From NCBI GenBank assembly GCA_002842285.1, contig PHCJ01000017.1, forward strand, positions 1 to 53,945: a stretch of 53,945 nt of DNA. The letters run 5' to 3'. How positions within the stretch are numbered: the first letter of the stretch is position 1; the number at the start of each line of letters is the position of its first letter. This document shows positions 37,287-46,412 of the stretch, in pieces. Under the pieces are notes generated by a model. That model saw nothing but the letters and a program-made list of their open reading frames with translations, did no database searches and was not told where the DNA came from. Source of the DNA: Betaproteobacteria bacterium HGW-Betaproteobacteria-22. GTDB taxonomy: Bacteria > Pseudomonadota > Gammaproteobacteria > Burkholderiales > Methylophilaceae. Position numbers and translations under genes: made by a program.

Positions 37287-37459
37287 GAGACTTTTGCACA
37301 TGGCTAATTTAATTCAAAAAATGTCCAAGCTGTCATTCTTAACAATGTGAGAAATATTTATAATCATCTGATTTCATCATATTTTTAAGTTTGTCCGAAA
37401 TGACAGGGTTTTGATGTTTTTGATAAAAATAAACTTCTAATGCTTCATGCAAAAATCTC
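37287..37459. mobile_element. MITE-like element with terminal inverted repeats
   Basis: GAGACTTTTGCA (37287-37298) and TGCAAAAATCTC (37448-37459) are inverted ends with one mismatch, flanked on both sides by TA. Inner inverted segments (CTGTCATT and AATGACAG) add symmetry. The 173 bp between hold no ORF, so it would be a non-autonomous element. Ends of this kind are known for some IS5-family elements, which is an inference from memory. It fills the gap 37155-37509 between dnaE and accA. Confidence 0.55.
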
Positions 37460-37509
37460 TAGTCGTTTTATTTAAAAATCTCAATCCCGGGGTCTATTAA
37501 AGACCTTCG

Positions 37510-40500
37510 TCAATTATATAGGATTTTTACATTACTTTGACTTAACCACTCGGTTAAACTCGCTATCAGTTCATCGTGCAAATCAACACGCCAGTCATTG
37601 CCGAGCATAAGCTCAACCTTGCCCGTTTGATTGTGATACTCCACTTTAATCAGACAACCGCGCTGCTCTTCCGTCACATTTAAACAATAAGGCTTTAATA
37701 ATGCTTTCAGTTTAACTGCATCTGCCTGGCCGTTACACGAAATTTTCAAAAAACTTGCGCGGGTATTCCGTAAGCGCGACAAATCATACAACTTGCGCGC
37801 ATTGACGCGGATTCCGCCTGAAAAATCATCGTTGCTGACGCGTCCTTCAACAATCACCAACTGATCATCTTTTAATAAGCTCTGCGCCTGATTAAGCAAG
37901 TCATTGCCTACGACCACCTCGATACGCGTGGTACCATCATCCAAACCAACAATCGCCATTTTACCTCTGGCCGTCATGCGGTTACGCACGCCTGAAACGA
38001 TGCCTGCCAGCAACTGCGGTTGTTCTTTTGGGCTAAGGTTCGCCAAGGTGGTGCTGATAAACTGACTCAAATCTTTTTGATAAGACCAATAAGGGTGCCC
38101 GCTAAAATAAAAACCCAGTGCGGCTTTTTCTTCCTGCAAACGCTGTTGCTCAGACCATGCCGGCACATCGGGCAACACGTGTACAGATTGATCCGAAATC
38201 TCGCCAAAGAGGCTATTTTGATTACTGTTAGCATTGCTATGCTCAGCCGCACTGATAGCAAGCGCCACGCCTGCGAGCAAGGCGTTGCGATTGGGCTCTA
38301 GCTGATCAAAAGCGCCTGCACGGATTAAGGACTCAATCACGCGTCGATTCACCTTGCGCAGATCAAGGCGAGCACAAAAATCAAATAAGCTCTTAAAGTG
38401 TCCACCCTGCGCACGCGCCTGCAGGATGACCTCTATGGCTGCCCAGCCTGTGCCTTTGATTGCACCCAACCCATAAAGAATCTGTGTTTTACTCACAGGC
38501 TTGAATTTAAACTCGCTTTGATTCACATCGGGCGGCAACACTTCAACCTGATTTGGCGCACAATCATCATAAAAAATATGCACGCTGTCGGTATTATTCA
38601 TATCTGCCGACATCGTCGCTGCTAAAAATGCTGCGGGGTAATGTGTTTTGAGATACGCCGTGTGATAGGCAACCAGCGCGTAGGCTGCAGCGTGGGATTT
38701 ATTAAAACCATAGCCTGCAAATTTTTCAAGCAAGTCAAACAACTCACTGGCCTGACGCTCAGTCATGTCGTTTTTAACCGCGCCTTCGGTAAAGGTCAGA
38801 CGCTGCGCGTCCATTTCTTCTTTTTTCTTTTTGCCCATAGCGCGCCGTAACAGGTCCGCACCACCCAGACTATAACCTGCCACCACCTGTGCGATTTGCA
38901 TCACCTGTTCCTGATACACCGCAATGCCGTAGGTTTCTTTCAGAATAGGTTCGGTAAGCGGATGCGGATACTCCACGCGCTGCTTACCATGCTTGCGGCG
39001 GCAAAAATCCGGAATCAGATCCATCGGGCCTGGGCGGTACAGCGCAACCAAAGCAATAATATCTTCAAAACAATCCGGCATCGCCTGCTTGAGCATATCT
39101 TTCATGCCGCGCGACTCCAACTGGAACACAGCTGTAGTATTTGCAGTTTTGAGCAGCTGAAATGTCGCCCTGTCGTTAATCGGCAAAGTTGAAAACGACA
39201 GAGGCGGCAACCCCTCTTCGGCGCGCTGTTTGTTTGCATTATCCAGCGCCATATCCAAAATGGTGAGTGTACGCAGCCCAAGAAAGTCGAACTTAACCAG
39301 GCCCACGGCCTCTACATCGTCTTTATCAAACTGACTCACCAGACTTGCACCATCCGGCTGACAATAAATCGGGCAAAAATCCGAGATTTTACCCGGTGAG
39401 ATCAACACGCCCCCTGCATGCATGCCAACATTACGTACCAGGCCTTCCAGCCTTAATGCAAGCTCCAGTAGCTCACGCACTTCTTCTTCATTTTCTCGTC
39501 GCTCAGCCAGCTGCGGCTCTTTTTCCAGGGCATCTGACAGGGTAATCCCCAACTCAAGCGGAATCAATTTTGCAATACCATCTACAAAATTAAAGGGTAG
39601 ATCCAGCACTCGCCCTACATCTCTAATCACGGCTTTTGCCGCCATGGTACCAAAAGTGGCAATCTGTGAAACGGCATCAATGCCATATTTCTGTTTCACA
39701 TAATCAATCACGCGATCACGTCCCTCCTGACAGAAGTCAATATCAAAGTCAGGCATGGATACGCGGTCAGGGTTTAAAAAGCGTTCAAACAGCAGATTGT
39801 ATTCAAGCGGATCCAGATCGGTAATACCCAGACTATAGGCAACTACAGAGCCGGCACCTGACCCACGACCGGGCCCCACTGGCACGCCGTTATTTTTTGC
39901 CCAGTTGATAAAATCAGCCACAATCAGAAAGTAGCCTGCAAACCCCATTTGGTTAATCACATTGGTTTCAAAATCAAGTCGGGTGTCATAAAGCCCACGC
40001 TTGGCGGTGCGCACATGCTCATCCGGATACAAGATTTCAAGACGTTTGTTTAAACCTGATTTGGCCTCTGCAATTAAATAATCATTTAAACTCTCATTGT
40101 TGGGTGTCGGGAATTGTGGCAGATAGTTTTTACCCAGCGTTAAAGTTAAATTACATCGCTTGGCGATTTCAACACTATTGATTAATGCCTCCGGCATATC
40201 GGCAAACAGCTCTGCCATTTGTGCCTGCGTTTTAAAGTACTGCTCAGGCGTGAAGTTGTGCGGGCGCCTTGAGTCAGCCAGCACATAACCTTCAGCAATG
40301 CAGGTTCTGGCTTCATGCGCCTGGTAATCATCCTCTGTCATAAACTGAACAGGATGCGTCGCGACTATGGGTAAATCAAGCGCATTTGCGATTAAGCGTG
40401 CATGATGAATATACTGAGCCTCTGCCGTTTTCTGCGTATCCGTTGCGGTACGCTGCACTTCAATATAATAGCGATTGGGGAACAAACGTTGCCAGTCTGC

Positions 40501-40992
40501 CGCCAGCTCTTCTGCCAAGGCAAGCTTGCCCTGCGCGCAGGCTTGGCCAACATCTCCTGCCATTGCACCAGAAAGCAGTAGCAAGCCCTCCGTACCCGCT
40601 TCCCTCAGCCATTCACGCTTAATTTCGGCACGTCCGCGGTGCTGGTTATGCAAAAAAGCACGACTCAACAACTGACAAAGCAGCAAATAACCTGCATGTG
40701 ATTGACAAAGTAACAATAAACGCGAAGGCTGGTCACGATTCTCGGCATTTTCCAGCCAGATGTCACAGCCAACAATCGGCTTGACACCTTTACCACGTGC
40801 TGCCTTATAGAACTTAATCGCGCCGAACAAATTGTTAAGGTCAGTTAAGGCTAATGCAGGCATCTGGTCGCTGACCGCCTGCTTGACGTAGTCATCAATA
40901 CGCACGATGCCATCCACAATCGAATACTCGCTATGGCAGCGCAGATGAACAAATTTCGGAGAGTCTGGAGGTGTCGGTGCAGTTTCTAGCAT
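37510..40992 (-). CDS. dnaE: DNA polymerase III alpha subunit DnaE
   Basis: Replicative polymerase catalytic subunit. The 1160-aa length is standard. The N-terminal PHP domain starts at HLRCHSEYSIVDG. The active-site acidic pair is D415/D417 in MPDFDIDFC, and the polymerase core includes VGPGRGSGAGS and YRPGPMDLIPDFCRRKHG. The clamp-binding motif is QNSLF at 925-929, at the same place as in E. coli. An OB-fold and a tail follow. Directly at the start codon lies a 21-bp palindrome (40991-41011) that covers the ribosome-binding site. It heads the dnaE-accA-tilS set. Confidence 0.98.
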   Translation of the reverse strand: MLETAPTPPDSPKFVHLRCHSEYSIVDGIVRIDDYVKQAVSDQMPALALTDLNNLFGAIKFYKAARGKGVKPIVGCDIWLENAENRDQPSRLLLLCQSHAGYLLLCQLLSRAFLHNQHRGRAEIKREWLREAGTEGLLLLSGAMAGDVGQACAQGKLALAEELAADWQRLFPNRYYIEVQRTATDTQKTAEAQYIHHARLIANALDLPIVATHPVQFMTEDDYQAHEARTCIAEGYVLADSRRPHNFTPEQYFKTQAQMAELFADMPEALINSVEIAKRCNLTLTLGKNYLPQFPTPNNESLNDYLIAEAKSGLNKRLEILYPDEHVRTAKRGLYDTRLDFETNVINQMGFAGYFLIVADFINWAKNNGVPVGPGRGSGAGSVVAYSLGITDLDPLEYNLLFERFLNPDRVSMPDFDIDFCQEGRDRVIDYVKQKYGIDAVSQIATFGTMAAKAVIRDVGRVLDLPFNFVDGIAKLIPLELGITLSDALEKEPQLAERRENEEEVRELLELALRLEGLVRNVGMHAGGVLISPGKISDFCPIYCQPDGASLVSQFDKDDVEAVGLVKFDFLGLRTLTILDMALDNANKQRAEEGLPPLSFSTLPINDRATFQLLKTANTTAVFQLESRGMKDMLKQAMPDCFEDIIALVALYRPGPMDLIPDFCRRKHGKQRVEYPHPLTEPILKETYGIAVYQEQVMQIAQVVAGYSLGGADLLRRAMGKKKKEEMDAQRLTFTEGAVKNDMTERQASELFDLLEKFAGYGFNKSHAAAYALVAYHTAYLKTHYPAAFLAATMSADMNNTDSVHIFYDDCAPNQVEVLPPDVNQSEFKFKPVSKTQILYGLGAIKGTGWAAIEVILQARAQGGHFKSLFDFCARLDLRKVNRRVIESLIRAGAFDQLEPNRNALLAGVALAISAAEHSNANSNQNSLFGEISDQSVHVLPDVPAWSEQQRLQEEKAALGFYFSGHPYWSYQKDLSQFISTTLANLSPKEQPQLLAGIVSGVRNRMTARGKMAIVGLDDGTTRIEVVVGNDLLNQAQSLLKDDQLVIVEGRVSNDDFSGGIRVNARKLYDLSRLRNTRASFLKISCNGQADAVKLKALLKPYCLNVTEEQRGCLIKVEYHNQTGKVELMLGNDWRVDLHDELIASLTEWLSQSNVKILYN

Positions 40993-41011
40993 AAGGTAAA
41001 TTTTACCTTAT
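40991..41011. promoter_or_regulatory. palindrome covering the dnaE ribosome site and start
   Basis: ATAAGGTAAA and TTTACCTTAT are perfect 10-bp arms around one base. On the message the left arm contains AAGG (the likely Shine-Dalgarno) and the right arm ends in the AU of the start codon. It could fold to hide the start, or bind a dimeric repressor. Confidence 0.55.
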
Positions 41012-41081
41012 TGAGCACTGCTATGGTCAGGGTTGATAAGACAAATAATGGATAAATGACCAATTTTCACATAAACAACTG

Positions 41082-41229
41082 AGCGCCTGACGGCGTTTCC
41101 GGCTGCCAAGTTTAGCGATGCTAGATGCCCTGCCGACTTGAGTGCTGACAGCGAGTTAAACTACGGCGCTATAGAAGAACCACGGGAAAGAGGATTTTAC
41201 CGCAGCCCTGTTGGCGCCACGGCAAAATC
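41082..41229. ncRNA. candidate structured RNA in the chpA-dnaE gap
   Basis: This 148-bp stretch is clearly richer in GC than other gaps in the window. Stems seen directly: AGCGCC (41082) with GGCGCT (41165), enclosing AGTTTA (41109) with TAAACT (41157), and inside a small GCTGACAGC hairpin; next to them GATTTT.CCG (41193) with CGG.AAAATC. No ORF fits, and no known RNA family is recognised. Strand is uncertain: on the minus strand it would be the chpA tail or dnaE leader. Confidence 0.3.
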
Positions 41230-41231
41230 GA

Positions 41232-44200
41232 CTATTTCAATAAGGCATTCACCTGCTCGATTAATACCTCATCCTGCACAGGCTTACCCAAGTAGGCATT
41301 AACCCCTATCTCACTGGCCACATTGCGGTGTTTATCAGCAGTACGTGAACTGATAACAATAAGTGGCGTAGTAGCTGTAGCAGGGTTGTCCCGTACATAG
41401 CGTGAGAACTCAAAACCATCCATGCGGGGCATTTCAATATCGGTAAGAATCACATCCGGTGTGATTTGCTGCAATTTCTGGATAGCATCCATTCCATCAT
41501 TCGCGGTAACCACTTCAAAGTCTTCACGCTCCAGCACGCGTGACAGTACTTTACGCATCGTAAGTGAGTCATCAACCACCAAAGCAAGTTTTTTCACCTC
41601 CTCAACCACAGGGGCTACCGTTGTCACTTTAATCGCGCCACTTGTCAGCGCTTCACGGTTTGCAAGTAATACAGGGTTAATCACCAGCACGATAGCACCA
41701 TCACCCAGCACGGTTGCGCCAATCATGCCTGGCACATGCGCCAACTGCGTGCCCATTGGCTTCATGACAACCTCCTGGTTGCCAATAATCTCATCTACAT
41801 GCAATGCAGTGCGATAGGCACCACTACGCAGCAGTATGACAGGCGTATAAATCTGTGATTGCGCAATGTGTTCAGCATCTCCAATCAACTTGGACAAGAA
41901 ATGCAAGGGATACTCGCGCCCTATCCACTCAACCCTGTTATTGGCATACGCGTTCGTCAAATCTTCGGGTTTAAGTTTCTGTACCTGCTCTACCATCACT
42001 GAAGGAACCGCAAATATCTTATTACCCGCGCGTAACAATACTACCTGCGCCACAGACAAGGTCACCGGCAGGTAAATATTGAACATTGCACCCAAGCCTG
42101 TAGCGTTGCTGACATCGATACGGCCACCCAAAGCAGCGATGTCACTTCGCACGGCATCTAGACCTACACCACGACCTGAAATTTGTGAGATATTTTCTGC
42201 AGTTGAGAAGCCAGGCTCAAATATCACGGTCATCAGTGCCTGATCCGTGATTTCCTGATCTTCAGTAAACATGCCTTTTTCAATGGCTTTCTGCTTAACT
42301 TTGGTGAGATTGACACCCGCACCATCATCGGTGATCACCAACGTAATTTCATCATTCTCCAGACTCAACTTGAGCGTAATATGACCAACCTCTGATTTGC
42401 CGGCTTTAACCCGTGCTTCGGCAGATTCCAAACCATGCGCGACGGCATTGCGCAATAGATGCTCTAAAGGTGCGCCCATTTTATCAAGCACACCACGGTC
42501 AAGCTCGATCGCTTCACCTTCAATGGTCATCTCAACACGCTTACCCAGCTCGCGTGCAGTTTGGCGCACAATACGCTGCAAGCGCTCAGTAATCGTAGCA
42601 AACGGCAACATACGTACGCCCATCAATCCCTGCTGTAACTCACGATTCATGCGGTTTTGTTGCTGTAACGCGGCATCGGTCTGATCCAGATTAAGCAGCA
42701 AGCCATGTTGCACCGTCGCTACGTCGTTTACGCTCTCCGCCATCATCCGGGTTAATTCTTGCAAACGTGTGAATCGGTCAAACTCTAACGGGTCAAAAGT
42801 CTCATTTGCCTCTTGCAGCAAGCTCATGCGCGATTGCAATTGCGTTTCAGCTTCGATTTCCAATTCACGCAGATAGGCACGCAACCTGCTGATACTGTCG
42901 GTCAAATCCACAGAAGATTGTTTGAAGTTTTGCATTTCCCGATCCATGCGCGAGCGCATGATAGAAATCTCACCTGCCTCATTAATCAATCTATCCAACA
43001 CATCTGCACGCATGCGCAAGAATTGCGTTTTGCGTTCAGCCTGACGTTTAGGTGCTACTGCCTTCGCCACAACAACACTGCCGGCAGTGACTGCATCTGC
43101 CGCCGCCACATTACCGCTGATGAGATCCTCAAGCATGTAGCCGATGCGATCGAACTCAACGAACATACTTTCAAAATCATCGGCTGTCACTTGATTTCGC
43201 AGTGCGCGAATCACATGGTCTTCCATCCCATGCACAGCATCACCAATCTCAGCCTGGCCTGCCATACGAGCACTACCTTTAAGCGTGTGCAGTGAGCGTT
43301 GAATTGAGTCGGGGAACTCTGCATCCTGCGGCGTAACACGCCAACCGCGCAGATCCTTGCCAATTTGCGGTACAAGCTCACGCGCTTCCTCTACAAAAAG
43401 TGCAACCAACTCATCGTTTACCGCAGTGTCTTTACGCTGGATAATGCGTTCAGCCTGCTGCTCCGCATCCACAGCAGCGGCTAGAACTGCAGCCTCCTCA
43501 CCAACAGTTGGCAACACTTCCGATGCAGGTTCAGTAGCTTTGCTTGTAGTCGGAGCGGTTTTGATTTTCTGTTTTTTGCTGAGTTTCTCGGCTTTATTTA
43601 CTTCTTTGACAGCTGCTTCTGCTTTTTCAGCAGCACTCGACTGCATCTGCGCAGTAGATTTACCTAGCGCAATAACCAAGGCACGTGTAGATTTAGGATT
43701 TTTGAGCGCTTTCGCTTTTTCAAGGCCATCGGACAGCGCATTGACCACATTACCATATAACGCGATATGCTGTGCTTTCCATGTACCGTTATGCTCGTCC
43801 AGCCAATACTCTAATGCTCTAGCTAGATCCCCTATCGGTTTGAATCCGGCAGTTAACGCGTTGCTGCCCAGCGTGTGCGCAGCACGGCAGCTTTCAGCCG
43901 TCGGTGCTGCCTGTAGGTCAGCCGTCAATGCAGCCTGCGCATCTATCAGTGTTTGCAGATGCTGCTGAGCCTCACCTAAGAAAATATTGAAGAATGCACG
44001 ACTTAATTTGCGCGTGCCGCCTATGAGCACCTCTTCTCTTTGCACCTGTGGCTTAACCTTGGCCAAGTCGCGCTCAAACTCATCTGCCAGCTCGGTTGCC
44101 TGTAGCTGGTAAGGTCCGGGATTTAACTTCACTTGCTGATTTTTCTGCAATTCAGAAACCCAGGTGGCAAAATCCGCACTAACTTTTTCAATAAACGCTA

Positions 44201-46313
44201 AAATTGCAGGTGTCGGGAACCCCTTATGTTGTATTACCAGGTTTTGAAGATTCTCTACCGCCCACGCAACCTCACCCATGCCAAGCAGGCCAACCGTACG
44301 TCCACTGCCTTTGAGCGTATGGAATGCACGGCGGAGCTCGACAAAAGCTTCAGTATCCGTTGCATTCACACGCAATGCCTGTAAATTCTGCGCCAGGATA
44401 GCAAGCACTTCTTCCGCTTCAGTTAAGAAGATATCCTGAAGTTCCGCATCCAGGGCAAGATCTACCACCTCGTCCATAATCGCCGCAGCAGGTTTTGTTT
44501 GTAAAATTGGAGCGGGCGCGACGATTGCGTCATTTGATGACTCCGCTGAAGCCGTCAAAACTGATTCTGCGGGCAGAAGTTCAGCAGTTGCCAGACCTAA
44601 GGTGCTTGCGCCTTTTTGCAATCGTGCCAAAGCTTCAGTCAACGCACGTTCAGACTCTGCCCGCACATTGGGTAGCTCTTCGACATACAGTCCGAGCATA
44701 CTCAAGCTTTCTGCCATAAGCTCGAAGTTACTATACTCGGCATTATCCTCAAGATTGACATCTTTATTTTTGTAGTGCTCTACAAAACTTGCACTCAATA
44801 AGGCAATAGACTTAGGCGTTGCCATTTCTAACATATCGAAAGCAGCTGAAATCTGTTGTAACGGTTTACCCGCATCCTCAAGCACAGCTTTTTGCTCAGG
44901 ACTTCTAAAATAAGTATCCAGTGTTTTTTCAACCTGCGCCAAGGCGCCGACAACCTGTTTGGCCACGGCTTCAATGACGCTCGCATCATGCTTGGCTGTT
45001 GCAAATGCTTCAACTGCAGGCGCTAATGCGTCACCCTTGATAATTGACTGCAATCTGGCAATTTGTGTGGCAATTTTTTGATACGTATCAGCATCAAGAT
45101 ACTGGTACTTGTCACAACTATGCTCCAATAAATTCAATGATGCCGCCACTTCGACATACGCCACATCATTGAGTTTAGTATGATCCGCATGCAAGCCATG
45201 CAGCACATCACGAGTGACATTAAATAATTTGACAACGTGCTGATTGGTAATATTTTGGGTGACCGTGCCAGCGATATGATCAAGTTTAAGCAGTAATGCT
45301 TCCAGATTATCGTAATCTACACCTGCAACATCCTGGCTAATACTGTCCCACAAGTCCTTGATATTCGGGATATCAGCAATCAACTGTGATAAAGCCGCCT
45401 GCTCAGCTGCAGCAGAAACAGCCTCACCCTCAGCCGCACTTGTCGCTGGCGGCAAAATCTCGTCCAATTCAAACACATTTTTGACGCGCGCAATCGCTTC
45501 TGAGCTTGGCTCACTGATTGCCACGTAATAGAGCAAATCGCGCAACAATTGCGAAGGCACCTTAGATTCGCCCATAGATAGATTGCGTAACTGACGATCT
45601 ATCTTGCTGCAAAGTTTTTTTGCGCCTGCTGTTGCAGCTATTTTTTTCTGTGCAAGCGCATCTGTGAACGCCGTTGCTGTCCACCATAGTGTTCTTGGCG
45701 CATTTTTTAACTGCACCTGCTGCACTTTGGCGATACTCTCGCGCATGCCTGCAATAGCATCTTCACTTTGATTGCGTAGCCAATCCAGCAAGTGTCGCTG
45801 AAAAACAACTCGCTGGTCTGCAACAAATATCGGAATCGCGGATTCCTCTATAGGATTGCTAGGCAGATCTTTAGGGGCGGAGTTATCAATGTCGGGGAAA
45901 AATAACTCGCTTTCTTCAAGCGTCTCACCCTGCGCTTCAACGATAGGCTTTAAAGAGGGATAAAGTGTTGTAGGCAGATCAGGCTTGCCATTTAACAGGT
46001 TTTGCAGATATTGCGACAGGGTTTCAACAGCGTGAATCAGATCTGACATCACCTCCTGTGTCACTGGCACGATCTGTTTTTCAAGCTTGTTCGTGAGTGT
46101 TTCAATTTCGGAGCAGTAACGCTTACATCCCTCCAAGCCCACCATATCCAAAGCACCGCTTACTTGATATAAGTGGGCGATATTAAAGCGCAGTGAAGCA
46201 AACTCACCTGGGTTTTCCTTCACTTCATGAAAGCTATCCAGCACCTTTTTAAGGGACTGATCAATCTCATCTTTAACCCAAGACAATGGACCTGTATCGA
46301 ATGCTTCAGGCAT
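41232..46313 (-). CDS. chpA: hybrid chemosensory kinase ChpA (PilL) of the pilus pathway
   Basis: Large CheA-like kinase controlling type IV pilus extension, retraction and surface sensing. Length is 1693 aa. It has an array of Hpt domains with phospho-accepting histidines at H665 (FHTLKGSGR), H813 (AHTLGSNAL) and H1009 (LHTLKGSAR), plus an N-terminal Hpt-like unit around H47 (AHLYQVSGAL). Then come dimerisation helices, HATPase with LRNAVAHGLE and GRGVGLDAVR, a CheW-like domain, and a C-terminal receiver with acceptor Asp1625 (LTDIEMPRMDG). Pseudomonas ChpA is larger, with eight such phosphotransfer units, so the array here is shorter. It is the last gene of pilG-pilH-pilI-pilJ-chpA. No chpB/pilK methylation genes adjoin. 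Confidence 0.95.
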   Translation of the reverse strand: MPEAFDTGPLSWVKDEIDQSLKKVLDSFHEVKENPGEFASLRFNIAHLYQVSGALDMVGLEGCKRYCSEIETLTNKLEKQIVPVTQEVMSDLIHAVETLSQYLQNLLNGKPDLPTTLYPSLKPIVEAQGETLEESELFFPDIDNSAPKDLPSNPIEESAIPIFVADQRVVFQRHLLDWLRNQSEDAIAGMRESIAKVQQVQLKNAPRTLWWTATAFTDALAQKKIAATAGAKKLCSKIDRQLRNLSMGESKVPSQLLRDLLYYVAISEPSSEAIARVKNVFELDEILPPATSAAEGEAVSAAAEQAALSQLIADIPNIKDLWDSISQDVAGVDYDNLEALLLKLDHIAGTVTQNITNQHVVKLFNVTRDVLHGLHADHTKLNDVAYVEVAASLNLLEHSCDKYQYLDADTYQKIATQIARLQSIIKGDALAPAVEAFATAKHDASVIEAVAKQVVGALAQVEKTLDTYFRSPEQKAVLEDAGKPLQQISAAFDMLEMATPKSIALLSASFVEHYKNKDVNLEDNAEYSNFELMAESLSMLGLYVEELPNVRAESERALTEALARLQKGASTLGLATAELLPAESVLTASAESSNDAIVAPAPILQTKPAAAIMDEVVDLALDAELQDIFLTEAEEVLAILAQNLQALRVNATDTEAFVELRRAFHTLKGSGRTVGLLGMGEVAWAVENLQNLVIQHKGFPTPAILAFIEKVSADFATWVSELQKNQQVKLNPGPYQLQATELADEFERDLAKVKPQVQREEVLIGGTRKLSRAFFNIFLGEAQQHLQTLIDAQAALTADLQAAPTAESCRAAHTLGSNALTAGFKPIGDLARALEYWLDEHNGTWKAQHIALYGNVVNALSDGLEKAKALKNPKSTRALVIALGKSTAQMQSSAAEKAEAAVKEVNKAEKLSKKQKIKTAPTTSKATEPASEVLPTVGEEAAVLAAAVDAEQQAERIIQRKDTAVNDELVALFVEEARELVPQIGKDLRGWRVTPQDAEFPDSIQRSLHTLKGSARMAGQAEIGDAVHGMEDHVIRALRNQVTADDFESMFVEFDRIGYMLEDLISGNVAAADAVTAGSVVVAKAVAPKRQAERKTQFLRMRADVLDRLINEAGEISIMRSRMDREMQNFKQSSVDLTDSISRLRAYLRELEIEAETQLQSRMSLLQEANETFDPLEFDRFTRLQELTRMMAESVNDVATVQHGLLLNLDQTDAALQQQNRMNRELQQGLMGVRMLPFATITERLQRIVRQTARELGKRVEMTIEGEAIELDRGVLDKMGAPLEHLLRNAVAHGLESAEARVKAGKSEVGHITLKLSLENDEITLVITDDGAGVNLTKVKQKAIEKGMFTEDQEITDQALMTVIFEPGFSTAENISQISGRGVGLDAVRSDIAALGGRIDVSNATGLGAMFNIYLPVTLSVAQVVLLRAGNKIFAVPSVMVEQVQKLKPEDLTNAYANNRVEWIGREYPLHFLSKLIGDAEHIAQSQIYTPVILLRSGAYRTALHVDEIIGNQEVVMKPMGTQLAHVPGMIGATVLGDGAIVLVINPVLLANREALTSGAIKVTTVAPVVEEVKKLALVVDDSLTMRKVLSRVLEREDFEVVTANDGMDAIQKLQQITPDVILTDIEMPRMDGFEFSRYVRDNPATATTPLIVISSRTADKHRNVASEIGVNAYLGKPVQDEVLIEQVNALLK

Positions 46314-46412
46314 TACTTACTCCCATTTATAAATAATTTTTTCATGGAGTTTTTTCTGTTAACCATGCAACGCTTTTACTTAATTTGACGCTCAAACACT
46401 AAGCTTTAAACT

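Noticed and set aside
41082-41229. Integron attC site, because GTTAAAC looks like a core site
   Set aside because: No matching RYYYAAC partner, no integrase and no cassette-like ORFs nearby.
41082-41229. 6S RNA, SRP RNA, RNase P RNA or tmRNA
   Set aside because: Compared by memory with the conserved cores of each; none of their signatures is present.
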